Positions 8,104-17,443 of a DNA stretch of 64,000 nt are shown here, one piece after another. This stretch comes from Haliea sp963974125 (GTDB lineage Bacteria; Pseudomonadota; Gammaproteobacteria; Pseudomonadales; Halieaceae): NCBI GenBank assembly GCA_963974125.1, contig CAXBCH010000022.1:1-64000 (forward strand). Direction: 5' to 3'. The notes under the pieces are model-generated. The model was not told where the DNA came from. It did no database searches and was given only the letters and a program-made list of their open reading frames with translations. Numbering within the stretch: position 1 is the first letter of the stretch; every line of letters begins with the position of its first letter. Both the position numbers and the translations under genes were made by a program.

Positions 8104-9960
8104 CTAAGGTTGCATATCGGCGTAGGGATTGGCCAGGTCGAGATCGATACGGTAGCTGCCCACCTGCATGTCACGTTCGCCGATGCTGACATCAGCGTCC
8201 CCCAGCACCCCAAAATCAAAGCGGTAGGTGGGCGCGACCGTGCCGGCGATCATCGCGGTATCGTATTCCTGCTGGCGCGCGCGGACGCTTTCGTTCGCCC
8301 GCTCCCAGGCCTGCCACTGACTGCTGCCGTGGCGCGACTGCAACATGCGCGCGGTCACCGCGGGGCTCAGCAATGCGGCCGAGGCATTGTTGCCGCCAAA
8401 GCCCTTCGAGTTGACGATGGCGTAGGACTGGCGGGCGGGGTCGATTTCCCGGTGGCGCAGGGTAAACGCCAGGTTGTCCCGGCAGACATCCTCCGCCAGG
8501 GCATCAATGGTGTTGATACCGGGGATAATGCCGTCGGCCCAGATCCCCAGGGTCGCGGTGACCTGGTCCCCGGAAGCGGAACCCAGGGAGTGCCCCAGAT
8601 AGGATTTAAGCGCCGCCACCGGCCAGGCGTCAATGCCGAACGCCCTGGCCGTGGTCGAGAGGATCTGCGATTCCGTCACCCGGTTCTGCGGGGTGCCGGT
8701 GCCGTGGGCCTGGACCAGCCCGCCCTCCCGCAGCGCTCCCTCACCGAGCATGGCGCGCACCGCGGCCGCGGCCTTGGCCATGGTGATGTAGTTGCCGACA
8801 CCGGGGCCGGAAATGGACTTCTTGTAGCCGTCGGCGTTGACGAATACATCGGTGGCGGCGCCGTAGACGGTGGCGCCCAGTTCCAGCGCCAGGGCATCGT
8901 CAAACAGCACCACCATCTGCGCGGACTCGGCAATGGTAAAGCCACAGTTTTCCGCGAACGGCCGACAGGCGCGACGGTGATCCGGCTCCGCATCAGTCGG
9001 CAGGCCGTCGAGCTCCCGCAGCCCCTTGTCGGAAGCCAGTGCACCCATGGCGCCATAGCCTTCCATCACCTCCGGATTCACCGGCGCTTCCGATGAGCCA
9101 ATGAAGGCAACCCGGGCCCTGCCGCTGCGGATATCTTCAATACCGAGACGCAGGTTGTACAGGAACGAGGCGCAGGCACCGAGCGTTGCGCCAGTGGCGC
9201 CAAAGCTGCCCAGCACGTAGGCATTGACGAAATCGGCCGGCATTTCCGCCAGGGACAGGGGGCAGAACTTGGAGGTCACCCGCTGGCCGTTGTAGCGGGC
9301 CTTGAGCATGCCGCCGGCACCGGCGTCGTCCAGCTGGCCCATGGCGCTGCCGGCGTAGACGCTGATCTGGTCCGCGGCGACCGACTGCTGGATTTTCTCC
9401 CAGGGAATCCCGAGACTGCCCAGGGCGTCGGAAGCTGCATAGATCATCATTTGCAGGCCCCGCGGGTGATTGCGGGACTGGTACAACTTGCCGGGATCAA
9501 AGCCGGTAGGCAGCTGCCCTGCCGCCTTGATCTCGAACTCGCGCAGGCTCGGCAGCAACATGTCGAGGGCACCGTCGATGCGCACGGAGACCTGGGTCTG
9601 GCTCAGCGCGGTGACAGTCCAGCTGGGCGGAACAACGGCGGGCAACTGCTGTTTGCGCAGGGTCAGCTGCAACGGGCCACCCTCGCCCTGGGCGACCAGG
9701 CGCTGGTTCCAGCTGACGGCGTCGGGATCGAAGTGATTGGCTTCGACGCGCCGGATCAGGGTGTGATCGAGGATCCAGGCCGTGCTGGCCGCGGGATCCT
9801 CCAGCCCCATGAGCCGGGCCAGTGCCGCCAGCGTTCGCTGCCGCGTGGCCGCGGGCAGTGCATCCTGAACCAGGCGCCGGTAGGCGTGATGACCGGAGGC
9901 CCGACCCGCCCCATTGATGCCACCAAAACCCACTATCACCGGTAACCGCGGCTGACCCAT
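8104..9960 (-). CDS. fabY: FabY-type beta-ketoacyl-ACP synthase
   Basis: The 618-residue ketosynthase is much longer than FabB or FabF (about 410) but matches the Pseudomonas FabY class of about 630. Catalytic landmarks are the nucleophile Cys in TLGACASFLYN, the histidine of HGTGTPQNR and the second histidine in GHSLGSASG. The N-terminus LPVIVGFGGINGAGR is also FabY-like. FabY condenses acetyl-CoA with malonyl-ACP to start fatty-acid synthesis, replacing FabH in Pseudomonas. AGGGAGGG precedes the ATG. It diverges from a GlxA-type regulator with palindromes between them. No fabH is visible in this window. Confidence 0.82.
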   Translation of the reverse strand: MGQPRLPVIVGFGGINGAGRASGHHAYRRLVQDALPAATRQRTLAALARLMGLEDPAASTAWILDHTLIRRVEANHFDPDAVSWNQRLVAQGEGGPLQLTLRKQQLPAVVPPSWTVTALSQTQVSVRIDGALDMLLPSLREFEIKAAGQLPTGFDPGKLYQSRNHPRGLQMMIYAASDALGSLGIPWEKIQQSVAADQISVYAGSAMGQLDDAGAGGMLKARYNGQRVTSKFCPLSLAEMPADFVNAYVLGSFGATGATLGACASFLYNLRLGIEDIRSGRARVAFIGSSEAPVNPEVMEGYGAMGALASDKGLRELDGLPTDAEPDHRRACRPFAENCGFTIAESAQMVVLFDDALALELGATVYGAATDVFVNADGYKKSISGPGVGNYITMAKAAAAVRAMLGEGALREGGLVQAHGTGTPQNRVTESQILSTTARAFGIDAWPVAALKSYLGHSLGSASGDQVTATLGIWADGIIPGINTIDALAEDVCRDNLAFTLRHREIDPARQSYAIVNSKGFGGNNASAALLSPAVTARMLQSRHGSSQWQAWERANESVRARQQEYDTAMIAGTVAPTYRFDFGVLGDADVSIGERDMQVGSYRIDLDLANPYADMQP

Positions 9961-10003
9961 CTATCCCTCCCTTGAGGCAACAAAGCTAATGCCAATACAT
10001 CAG

Positions 10004-10015
10004 TCAGTGTACTGA
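10004..10015. promoter_or_regulatory. Small imperfect palindrome in the fabY/GlxA spacer
   Basis: TCAGT and ACTGA, five-base inverted arms separated by GT, lie 44 bases upstream of the fabY start codon. The spacing could place it over the fabY promoter. It is short and may be chance. Confidence 0.3.
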
Positions 10016-10022
10016 GACACAC

Positions 10023-10038
10023 AGCATATGAATATGCT
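10023..10038. promoter_or_regulatory. Perfect inverted repeat, candidate operator for fabY and the GlxA-type gene
   Basis: AGCATAT and ATATGCT form seven-base inverted arms around GA in the 119-base divergent spacer. It lies 42 bases before the regulator start and 63 bases before the fabY start, a suitable place to control both. Which protein binds is unknown. Confidence 0.45.
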
Positions 10039-10079
10039 ATTTTTGCCACATTCCATGCCGTTTTCGCCAATCTGGACAA

Positions 10080-11075
10080 ATGCCCCCGATGTTCACCGTC
10101 GCCGCCCTGGTCTATCCTGACGCCCTTGCCAGCAGTCTGACCCTGCCCATGGAGATCCTCGGTGCCTCCAGCCAGACTGCGCTGGGCGCCAACCGCAATG
10201 CACGCCCGCTGTCATTCCTGCTCGCCGCCGAGACTGCGGGCCCGATGACCCTGGCCAGCGGCCTGACCCTGCATACCACAGAGTCCCGCGATAGCTTGCC
10301 GCCCCTGGACCTGCTGATCCTGCCAGCCATCTGGCGGACACCCCTCCCCACCTTGCGGGCCTGCCGCGACTGGTTGCCGGAACTGCGCCGAATCGCAGCG
10401 ACAGGGACCCGTATCTGCAGTGTTGGCACCGCCAGTTGCATCCTCGCCGAGGCGGGCCTGCTCACCGGGCGCCCGGCTACCACTCACTGGAACTGGTTTG
10501 AACGTTTTGCCCGGCGCTATCCGGACGTGAACCTGAAGACCCGGCACCTGATCACCCAGAGCGACAACATTTACTGTGTGGGCAGCGTCAACTCTATCGC
10601 CGACCTCTGCGTGCATATAGCCGAGGACTGGTACGGCAGCCGCATCGCCAGAGCCGTGGAGCACCAGTTCTCGCCGGAGATCCGCCGGCCGTTCCGGGCC
10701 GCGGCCTGGCAGGACCCGCCGCGCAGCAGCCACCATGACGAAACCGTCCTCCAGGCCCAGCAGTGGTTGCAGGACAGGCTGCATCAACCCGTGACCCTGA
10801 AGATGCTGGCGCCGGCGCTGGGAGTCAGTGGCCGCACTCTGCACCGCCGTTTCCAGCAGGCTACCGGGATGACACCGCAGCAATATCTGAATACGTTGCG
10901 CAACAGCAGCGCCCGCGACCTGCTGCGCCGCAGCAACCTGAGTATCAGTGAGATTGCCTGGCAATTGGGATTGCAGGATGCGAGCCACTTTTCGCGCCTG
11001 TTCCGGCGCCTGAACGGCGTGTCTCCCGGCCAGTATCGCGCAGCGGTCCGGGGCAAACTGTTTGATCCGGGCTGA
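10080..11075 (+). CDS. GlxA-type transcriptional regulator (DJ-1/PfpI domain plus AraC DNA-binding domain)
   Basis: The 331-residue protein has an N-terminal DJ-1/PfpI-like domain (about residues 5-185, with LLILPAIW and a Cys-containing ICSVGTASCILAEAGLL) and a C-terminal AraC/XylS double helix-turn-helix. The latter shows LAPALGVSGRTLHRRFQQ and ISEIAWQLGLQDASHFSRLFRR. Proteins of this layout are cytoplasmic regulators; the ligand is unknown. Starts at 10080 or 10089 are both possible and neither has a strong ribosome site. Its divergence from fabY suggests it may regulate that gene. Confidence 0.85.
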   Translation: MPPMFTVAALVYPDALASSLTLPMEILGASSQTALGANRNARPLSFLLAAETAGPMTLASGLTLHTTESRDSLPPLDLLILPAIWRTPLPTLRACRDWLPELRRIAATGTRICSVGTASCILAEAGLLTGRPATTHWNWFERFARRYPDVNLKTRHLITQSDNIYCVGSVNSIADLCVHIAEDWYGSRIARAVEHQFSPEIRRPFRAAAWQDPPRSSHHDETVLQAQQWLQDRLHQPVTLKMLAPALGVSGRTLHRRFQQATGMTPQQYLNTLRNSSARDLLRRSNLSISEIAWQLGLQDASHFSRLFRRLNGVSPGQYRAAVRGKLFDPG

Positions 11076-11088
11076 ATCCTGCACGACT

Positions 11089-11118
11089 CACCCGGTGCCG
11101 GGTGCCATGCGCCGGGTG
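11089..11118. repeat. CCGGGTG hairpin and repeat after the GlxA-type gene
   Basis: CACCCGG and CCGGGTG (11089-11095 and 11098-11104) are perfect inverted arms with a two-base gap, and CCGGGTG recurs at 11112-11118. There is no T-run, so it may be a weak stop signal or an operator for the next gene, 45 bases away. Confidence 0.35.
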
Positions 11119-11162
11119 CTCTGGTACTCTTCGCCACATTCCAACAGCAGAAGCAGCGCCCC

Positions 11163-12755
11163 ATGCCCCCACCACCCGGCAGTCCCGAACCCTGGATGCA
11201 GCAAACTCTCCAGCAAGGTTATGCGAGGCTCGCACAGGGCGACCGCCAGGGCGCTGCAGATTGCTGCCGCCGGGTGCTGACGGCGCGGCCGGACCTGCCC
11301 GAAGGGCATTTTCTGGTAGGACTGGTCGCCGCCGACAGCAACGACCTCGGCACCGCGGTACAGGCCTTCGGCTCGGTCACCAAACTCGCGCCCGAGCACG
11401 GGGCAGCCTGGGCCCAGCTGGCACGCCTGTTCATGCGCCTGGGCCACGTCAATCGTGCCGATGACGCCCTGGCCCGGGCTGTGCAGCACCAGGATGGCAA
11501 CCCGGTGGTGCAGGACACCATCGCCACCGTGCATACCCTGCTGGGAGACACGGCAGCGGCGGCGGAGTGGCTGCAACGCGCGGTCGCGCAACAGCCACGC
11601 AACGTCGCCTTCAGGATCAACCTGGCCAACAACCAGATGTTCAGCGGCGACTTTGACGCCGCCCGCGACAGCCTCCAGCGCGCGCTCGCCGAGCAGCCGG
11701 AGAACGCCAATGCCCACTGGTTGTTGAGCGGACTCGACCGCGCCCGCGACGACAGCCATGTGCAGCAGTTGCAGGGACTGTTGCAGCGCGCACGGGGGAA
11801 CCTCCGTGACCAGGCCTACCTGGGCTATGCCCTGGGCAAGGAACTGGAAGACCTGGAGCGCTGGTCGCAGGCTTTTGACGCCTACGCCACCGGCGCCGCC
11901 GCCAGGCGCCAGTCCATCAGCTACAACGAAAGCGCCGAAGTCGCCATGTTCAGGGCCCTGGAGCAGACCTTCGACCAGGCCTGGCTGGAGCGGCAGGCGC
12001 GGGGTTGCGACGATCCGGCACCGGTGTTCATCATCGGCCAGCCGCGCACGGGCACCACCCTGGTGGAGCGCATCATTACCAGCCATTCCATGGTTCATTC
12101 TGCCGGCGAACTGCGCCAGTTCGACAGCTCGCTGCGGCGCCTGCTGAATTACCGGGGCCGCGAGCGCCACTCGGCGGAGCTGGTTACCGCGGCGGCGCAC
12201 ATGGACCTGCAGCGGCTGGGCGAGGCCTACCTGACCACCAGTCGCAAGTTCCAGGGCACGCTGCCACGGTTCGTGGACAAGCTGCCAACCAACTACCGCT
12301 ATCTGCCGCTGATCCTGGCAGCCCTGCCGCAGGCAAGAATCATCCATCTGCGCCGCGACCCCATGGACGCCTGCTTCGCCAGCTTCAAGCAGCTGTTTGC
12401 GGAGGCCTATCCCCACTCCTACCAGCAGGAAGAGATGGCGCGGCACCACGCGCGCTATCTGCGGCTGATGAAGTGCTGGCGCGAACGCTTCGGTGATCGC
12501 TTTCACGAAGTGCACTACGAAGACGTCGCGGCCAACGTGGAACCCAACGCACGGGCACTGATCGCGTTCCTGGGCCTGCCCTGGGAGCCTGCCTGCCTCG
12601 ACTTTCACCGACAGCAATCCGCGGTGACCACCGCCAGCGTGGTACAGGTCAGGGAAGCGGCGCACACTCGCTCGGTCGGACGCTGGCGACGCTATGCAAC
12701 GCAGCTCGAGCCCATGCGCCGGGCACTTGCGGCGGAAGGTGTCAGCGTGGAATGA
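11163..12755 (+). CDS. TPR-repeat sulfotransferase-family protein
   Basis: The 530-residue protein has about six tetratricopeptide repeats in residues 10-220, then a sulfotransferase domain. The latter shows the 5'-phosphosulfate loop IIGQPRTGTTLVERI and the 3'-phosphate motif HLRRDPMDACFASFK, both needed to bind PAPS. It would move a sulfuryl group from PAPS to an unknown acceptor, with the repeats probably recognising the partner. No signal peptide is visible, so it is probably cytoplasmic. The ATG at 11163 is just before the repeats. Such genes often lie near TonB receptors in marine gammaproteobacteria; the link here is positional only. Confidence 0.85.
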   Translation: MPPPPGSPEPWMQQTLQQGYARLAQGDRQGAADCCRRVLTARPDLPEGHFLVGLVAADSNDLGTAVQAFGSVTKLAPEHGAAWAQLARLFMRLGHVNRADDALARAVQHQDGNPVVQDTIATVHTLLGDTAAAAEWLQRAVAQQPRNVAFRINLANNQMFSGDFDAARDSLQRALAEQPENANAHWLLSGLDRARDDSHVQQLQGLLQRARGNLRDQAYLGYALGKELEDLERWSQAFDAYATGAAARRQSISYNESAEVAMFRALEQTFDQAWLERQARGCDDPAPVFIIGQPRTGTTLVERIITSHSMVHSAGELRQFDSSLRRLLNYRGRERHSAELVTAAAHMDLQRLGEAYLTTSRKFQGTLPRFVDKLPTNYRYLPLILAALPQARIIHLRRDPMDACFASFKQLFAEAYPHSYQQEEMARHHARYLRLMKCWRERFGDRFHEVHYEDVAANVEPNARALIAFLGLPWEPACLDFHRQQSAVTTASVVQVREAAHTRSVGRWRRYATQLEPMRRALAAEGVSVE

Positions 12756-12878
12756 ATGGCCATTGCGCGCGCCGCTCCCTGCGCCTACCCCTAAAGTGGT
12801 AGCAGAAAGCGGTCCTCGGCGATTGCAATGCCTGCCCGAATCTCGTAACTTCAATTGCGTCTGTTCGAAGTTGACCGG

Positions 12879-12910
12879 CGCAGGAAAACTGTCTCCTGAC
12901 AGTGCCTGCG
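12879..12910. promoter_or_regulatory. Long interrupted stem-loop upstream of the second TonB receptor
   Basis: CGCAGG and ACTGTC (12879-12893) pair with GACAGT and CCTGCG (12898-12910), with a small internal bulge and a TCCT loop. No T-run follows. It lies 143 bases before the receptor start and 124 bases after the sulfotransferase stop, so it may be a terminator, an RNA leader element or an operator. Confidence 0.4.
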
Positions 12911-13052
12911 AATAGAGTTTTCCCGAACGAACCATCCACAATAACGAAGACAGTGGTTCAGGTGACACCGTGACGCCCGCAAAAACGTCATCTGCCGTTC
13001 GGCCCTCGTGGCCGGCGTTTGCAGTGCCACATGACTTCAAAGGGGGTACGTC

Positions 13053-15512
13053 ATGACCAAAGCGCCAAACAGCAAGCTCAGCACCAGCTCGTCCTTTTCC
13101 CACTACCCGCGCCTGTCGCGCTCCGCCCTCGCCGCGGCGGTATCCGCCGCGCTGCTGGCGGGCCCCATGGCCAGTCCCGCCCGCGCCCAGCTCGAGGAGA
13201 TCATCGTTACCGCGACCAAGCGCGCGGAATCGGTGATGGATGTACCGCTGGCAGTGCAGGCGCTGTCGGGCGAGTTCCTGCGTGAAGTCAATCTCGATGA
13301 CATCAAGGACCTGGTGTCCTTTACGCCGGGCGTCACCGGCAACTCCAAGGACAGCTTCCTCGACACCATACGGGTGCGCGGCATTGTCACCAACGACTTC
13401 GGCAACGGCGGCGACCCGTCCCTCGGCGTCTACAAGAACGGTTTCTACCAGGGGCGCAACGGCTCCGCCGTTACCAGCCTGTTTGACCTCGACCGTGCAG
13501 AGATCCTGCGCGGCCCACAGGGCTTCCTGTTCGGCCGCAACTCGATATCCGGCGCCTTCAGCGTCTTCACCACCAAGCCTGTGCGCGGCGACAGCGATGC
13601 CTACGTCGACGTCAGGGTGGGCGAGCGCGGCGTTTTCACCGGCGAGGCCGCCGGCAATATCGACATCGGCGACTCCTTCGCAGTGCGGATCGCGGGCTAC
13701 CATTCGGAAGAAGACGGCTACGTCACCAACATTGCCACCGGCAACAAGTTCATCAAGCACAACAAGGATGCCCTGCGCCTGACCGGTGTCTACGATGCTG
13801 GCGGCGCCCTCGAGGCCACGGTCTTCCTGGAGTACGAGGACCGCAAGCAGTCCGGCACCATCTACCGGGCCACCGGCAACGCGGGCTCCTTCGCCCTGCT
13901 GGAGGAACTCTACGGCGAGATCGAGGTGCCCTCCGACCCGCGCCGAATCAATATCGACGAACCGGACAACGGCGTCTTCGAGAACGGCGAGATCTTCAGC
14001 ATCGGCCTGGAAGCGAACTACGACATGGGCTGGGCGCGGATTACTTCGCTCACCAACTACAAGGACCACGACTACCACTATACCGAGGATTTCGACGGCA
14101 CCCCGCTGACCATCTTCAACTACGAGCAGATCCAGTCAGGTGATTATTTCGAGCAGGAGATCCGGCTGACCTCGCAGAACGAGGGCATGTTCAACTGGTA
14201 CAGCGGCGTCTCCTACTACCGCGAGGAAATCGACACCCTGTTCCTGGGCCAGCAGGACGAGGACCTGTACTGCAACGTCTATTGGGGCGACAGCTGCGAG
14301 GGCGTATTCGATTACTACAACAACGCCTATGACGGCGCCTACGCCTATGTCCTCTACGACTATTTCGGTACCTACGACTGGGCTGCCAGCCCCACCGGGC
14401 GCATGGATGACTGGAACCGCACCAAGGGCGTGTTCCAGGGCTGGGCCGCCTACCTCGACCTCAGCTTCCGCTTCAGTGAAAAACTGGATGCCAGTGTCGG
14501 CGTGCGCTACAACGACGACGAGAAGCGCATGTCACAGGAAGTGCTGACAGCGCTGAACCCCAGCCCGGTACTGGGCAACCGGGTCCAGACCGGCTTCACT
14601 ACGCCGGACGGGCCGGTAAAGGACACCCGGGACTGGACCAAGCCGACCTGGCGCGCGACGCTCAACTACCGGCCTACCGACGACATGCTGTTCTACGGCA
14701 GCGTCACCACCGGCCACAAGCAGGGCGGCTTCAACAGCTTCAAGGTCATTCCCGACGGTGTCTGGGGCACCATTGAAGCGCGTCCCGGCACGCATGTGCC
14801 CGGCTCCTTCGACGAGGAGAGCGTGATCTCCTACGAGATCGGCTACAAGGGCACCCACCTCGACGGCCGCAGCCAGGTGCAGCTCAACGCCTTTATCTAT
14901 GAATACGAGGATTTGCAGGCCACCTGTGGCGTTCCCGGCCAGCCGGGGGTGATCATCTGCAACGTCGGCACCGTGGACGCCCACGGCATCGAGGCAACCT
15001 GGAACTTTGCCCTCAACGAGAACTGGCGCCTGGGCGCCGGCGGTTCCTGGTTCGACAGTGAGGCGACCGGCATCCAGGCCTTCTGCTCCGAGGGCGAGCG
15101 CATCTTCGGCGACGTCAATGCCTGCGAGGGCGAACCCATGCCGGGTACCCCGGAGTACACGTTCTACGCCATGCTGGATGCACAGTTCCCGGTCGGCAAT
15201 GGCGCCTGGTTCGGCAACCTGGCCTTCAGCTGGGAAGACGAGGCCCGCGCCAGCTACCTGCCGCTGACCCCGGAGAGCACCAACTTCCCGGAGGGCAACC
15301 GCCTGCGCAGCGACTGGAGTGAACTGCAGGGCCTGGTGGGCTACCGCTCCCAGGACGGCTGGTCACTGGCCCTGTATGTGGAAAACATTCTCGACGACGA
15401 GTACTACGATTCCAGCGGCAGCGGCGGCAACCCCAACAACCCCTTTGTGCAGACGGACATCAGTCCCAGCCGGCCCCGCACCGCGGGAATGCGCTTCAGC
15501 TACTCGTTCTAG
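13053..15512 (+). CDS. TonB-dependent receptor, first gene of a polyamine-type operon
   Basis: This 819-residue receptor has a signal peptide (predicted cut after ARA, residue 45), a TonB box EEIIVTATKR at 48-57, a plug domain with AEILRGPQGFLFGRN, and a barrel ending in GMRFSYSF with terminal phenylalanine. AAGGGGG precedes the ATG. The flavoprotein gene starts 15 bases after the stop codon, followed closely by an antiporter and a cupin. The receptor's substrate may therefore be that of the flavoprotein; this is inference. Confidence 0.93.
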   Translation: MTKAPNSKLSTSSSFSHYPRLSRSALAAAVSAALLAGPMASPARAQLEEIIVTATKRAESVMDVPLAVQALSGEFLREVNLDDIKDLVSFTPGVTGNSKDSFLDTIRVRGIVTNDFGNGGDPSLGVYKNGFYQGRNGSAVTSLFDLDRAEILRGPQGFLFGRNSISGAFSVFTTKPVRGDSDAYVDVRVGERGVFTGEAAGNIDIGDSFAVRIAGYHSEEDGYVTNIATGNKFIKHNKDALRLTGVYDAGGALEATVFLEYEDRKQSGTIYRATGNAGSFALLEELYGEIEVPSDPRRINIDEPDNGVFENGEIFSIGLEANYDMGWARITSLTNYKDHDYHYTEDFDGTPLTIFNYEQIQSGDYFEQEIRLTSQNEGMFNWYSGVSYYREEIDTLFLGQQDEDLYCNVYWGDSCEGVFDYYNNAYDGAYAYVLYDYFGTYDWAASPTGRMDDWNRTKGVFQGWAAYLDLSFRFSEKLDASVGVRYNDDEKRMSQEVLTALNPSPVLGNRVQTGFTTPDGPVKDTRDWTKPTWRATLNYRPTDDMLFYGSVTTGHKQGGFNSFKVIPDGVWGTIEARPGTHVPGSFDEESVISYEIGYKGTHLDGRSQVQLNAFIYEYEDLQATCGVPGQPGVIICNVGTVDAHGIEATWNFALNENWRLGAGGSWFDSEATGIQAFCSEGERIFGDVNACEGEPMPGTPEYTFYAMLDAQFPVGNGAWFGNLAFSWEDEARASYLPLTPESTNFPEGNRLRSDWSELQGLVGYRSQDGWSLALYVENILDDEYYDSSGSGGNPNNPFVQTDISPSRPRTAGMRFSYSF

Positions 15513-15527
15513 ACAAGGTTTTGCGAC

Positions 15528-17438
15528 ATGGCTGATCGCCTTACCATCAGCCGCCGGGACTTTCTCGGCGGCCTCGCTCTCGGCGTCGGCGCCACGGCGC
15601 TGACACCACTGGAACTGCTGGCCCAGACCACCGGCGCGACTGCCGCGGGCAGCCACTATCCGCCCCTGTTGAGCGGCATGCGTGGCAGCCATCCCGGTTC
15701 CTTCGAGGTGGCGCATGCCGTGTCCTGGCAGGGTGTGCGCTATCCGGCACCAAGACAGCAAACCGACCCCACCTACGACCTCGTGGTGGTAGGAGGCGGG
15801 ATCTCCGGCCTGGCGGCGGCCTCGTTTTATCGCCAGCAGGCCGGGGCCGACGCCCGCATCCTGATTCTGGACAATCACGATGATTTTGGTGGCCACGCCA
15901 AGCGCAACGAGTTCGAGGTCGACGGCCAGCGCCTGATCGGCTACGGCGGCAGCCAGTCCATTGACACGCCCTCCAGCTATTCGCCGGTCTCGGCACAACT
16001 GCTGCGCAATCTCGGCATTGCTACCGAGCGCTTCTACGACTATTTCGACCAGCAGTATTTCGCCGCGAACGAGCTTGGTACCGGCCTCTATTTCAGTGCC
16101 AGTCGCTACGGCACTGCGACCACCCGGCCCCACTTCAATCCACCGCGTTGGCAGAGCGGCAAATCCATCAGCGCGCAGGAGCTGGCAGCAACCATTGCGG
16201 GCTATCCGCTACCCGAAGACGCCAGGACCTCCCTGCTGACCCTGGTCACTGCGCCGCGAGATTACCTCCCGGGTCTCAGCCGGGAGGAGAAAATCGCCTT
16301 CCTGGGCAGTACCAGCTACAGGGATTTTCTGCTGCAGACTGTGCGCGCTCCGGAAGCGGTCTACCTGCTGTTGCGGGACACCATGCGCGGGCTCTGGGGG
16401 GTAGGCTATGACGCCCTGTCGGCACTGGAAGGTTACCGCTACGGTGCACCGGGCACGCAGCAGCTCGGCATCGGCGCGCTGCAGGAAGACAAGGCCGACC
16501 ATCAGTCTGAACCCTATATATTCCACTTCCCTGACGGCAATGCAGGCGTGGCCCGGGCGCTGGTTCGCCAGCTTGTACCCGACGCTCTCTCCGGCACCGG
16601 CATGGAAGACCTGGTGCTGCCGAAAGTGGATTACGCGGCGCTGGACCGCGATGGCAACCGCACCCGGCTGCGTCTCAACAGTACCGCTGTGGACGTTCGC
16701 CACAGCAGTGATGGCGAATCCGTGGACGTCAGCTATGTCCGTGGCGGCGAGGTGTACCGTGTGCGCGGCAAGCACACGGTGATGGCCTGCTACAACAATA
16801 TCCTGCCCCATATCGTCCCCGAGTTGCCCGCCGAGCAGACAGAGGCCATTGCCTATGCCAGCAAGGTGCCGCTGGTGTACCTGAGTATCGCGGTGCGCAA
16901 CTGGCGCGCACTTGCCGAGCTCGGTTTCAGCAATATCAGCGTACCGCAGCCAGAGCTGATGCACAGCTTCGGACTCGACTTCCCGGTCACCATGGGCGGC
17001 TACCAGGCCGTGCGCGACCCGGGCCAACCCACCATCCTGCACGGCACCTTTGTGCCCACCGTGCCGGACCAGGGCCTCAGTGCCAGGGAGCAGCACACCC
17101 TGGGGCGCAGGGCCCTCTACGAGATGTCCTTTGACCAGTTCGAACAGGCCATTGTCAGCCAGCTGCAGGGCGCGCTGGCCTCCGGCGGCTTTGACGCCGC
17201 CCGGGACATTGCCGGCATTACCGTCAACCGCTGGCCCCACGGCTACGCCTACGAATACAACGAGCTGTTTGACCCCGCAGGCTACGGCCCGGCAAATGGC
17301 CCGCATCGGCTGGGTGCCCGCCAGCTGGGGCGCATCTCCATCGCCAACTCGGATGCATCGGCCTACGCTTACGTCGACGGTGCCATCGATGCCGCCTGGC
17401 GAGCGGTACAGGAACAAACCGGATCGGTGGCAGGGTAG
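15528..17438 (+). CDS. Tat-exported FAD-dependent oxidoreductase, spermidine dehydrogenase (SpdH) family
   Basis: This 636-residue protein starts with a twin-arginine signal SRRDFL (residues 8-13) and a hydrophobic stretch. A Rossmann FAD site VVVGGGISGLAAASF follows at about 86-100, then LILDNHDDFGGHAKRNEF and YGGSQSIDTP. MRGSHPGSFEVAHA before the FAD site is another block I recognise from proteins annotated as spermidine dehydrogenase. SpdH oxidises spermidine in the periplasm; the exact amine substrate here is not known. It sits between a TonB receptor and a cation antiporter. Confidence 0.8.
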   Translation: MADRLTISRRDFLGGLALGVGATALTPLELLAQTTGATAAGSHYPPLLSGMRGSHPGSFEVAHAVSWQGVRYPAPRQQTDPTYDLVVVGGGISGLAAASFYRQQAGADARILILDNHDDFGGHAKRNEFEVDGQRLIGYGGSQSIDTPSSYSPVSAQLLRNLGIATERFYDYFDQQYFAANELGTGLYFSASRYGTATTRPHFNPPRWQSGKSISAQELAATIAGYPLPEDARTSLLTLVTAPRDYLPGLSREEKIAFLGSTSYRDFLLQTVRAPEAVYLLLRDTMRGLWGVGYDALSALEGYRYGAPGTQQLGIGALQEDKADHQSEPYIFHFPDGNAGVARALVRQLVPDALSGTGMEDLVLPKVDYAALDRDGNRTRLRLNSTAVDVRHSSDGESVDVSYVRGGEVYRVRGKHTVMACYNNILPHIVPELPAEQTEAIAYASKVPLVYLSIAVRNWRALAELGFSNISVPQPELMHSFGLDFPVTMGGYQAVRDPGQPTILHGTFVPTVPDQGLSAREQHTLGRRALYEMSFDQFEQAIVSQLQGALASGGFDAARDIAGITVNRWPHGYAYEYNELFDPAGYGPANGPHRLGARQLGRISIANSDASAYAYVDGAIDAAWRAVQEQTGSVAG

Positions 17439-17443
17439 TCGAC

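Noticed and set aside
11088..14078. A 996-residue open frame on the minus strand across the sulfotransferase and second TonB receptor
   Set aside because: It is antisense to two well-supported genes, has no family motifs, and its valine/glutamine/histidine-rich composition is what high-GC third-position bias produces on the opposite strand.
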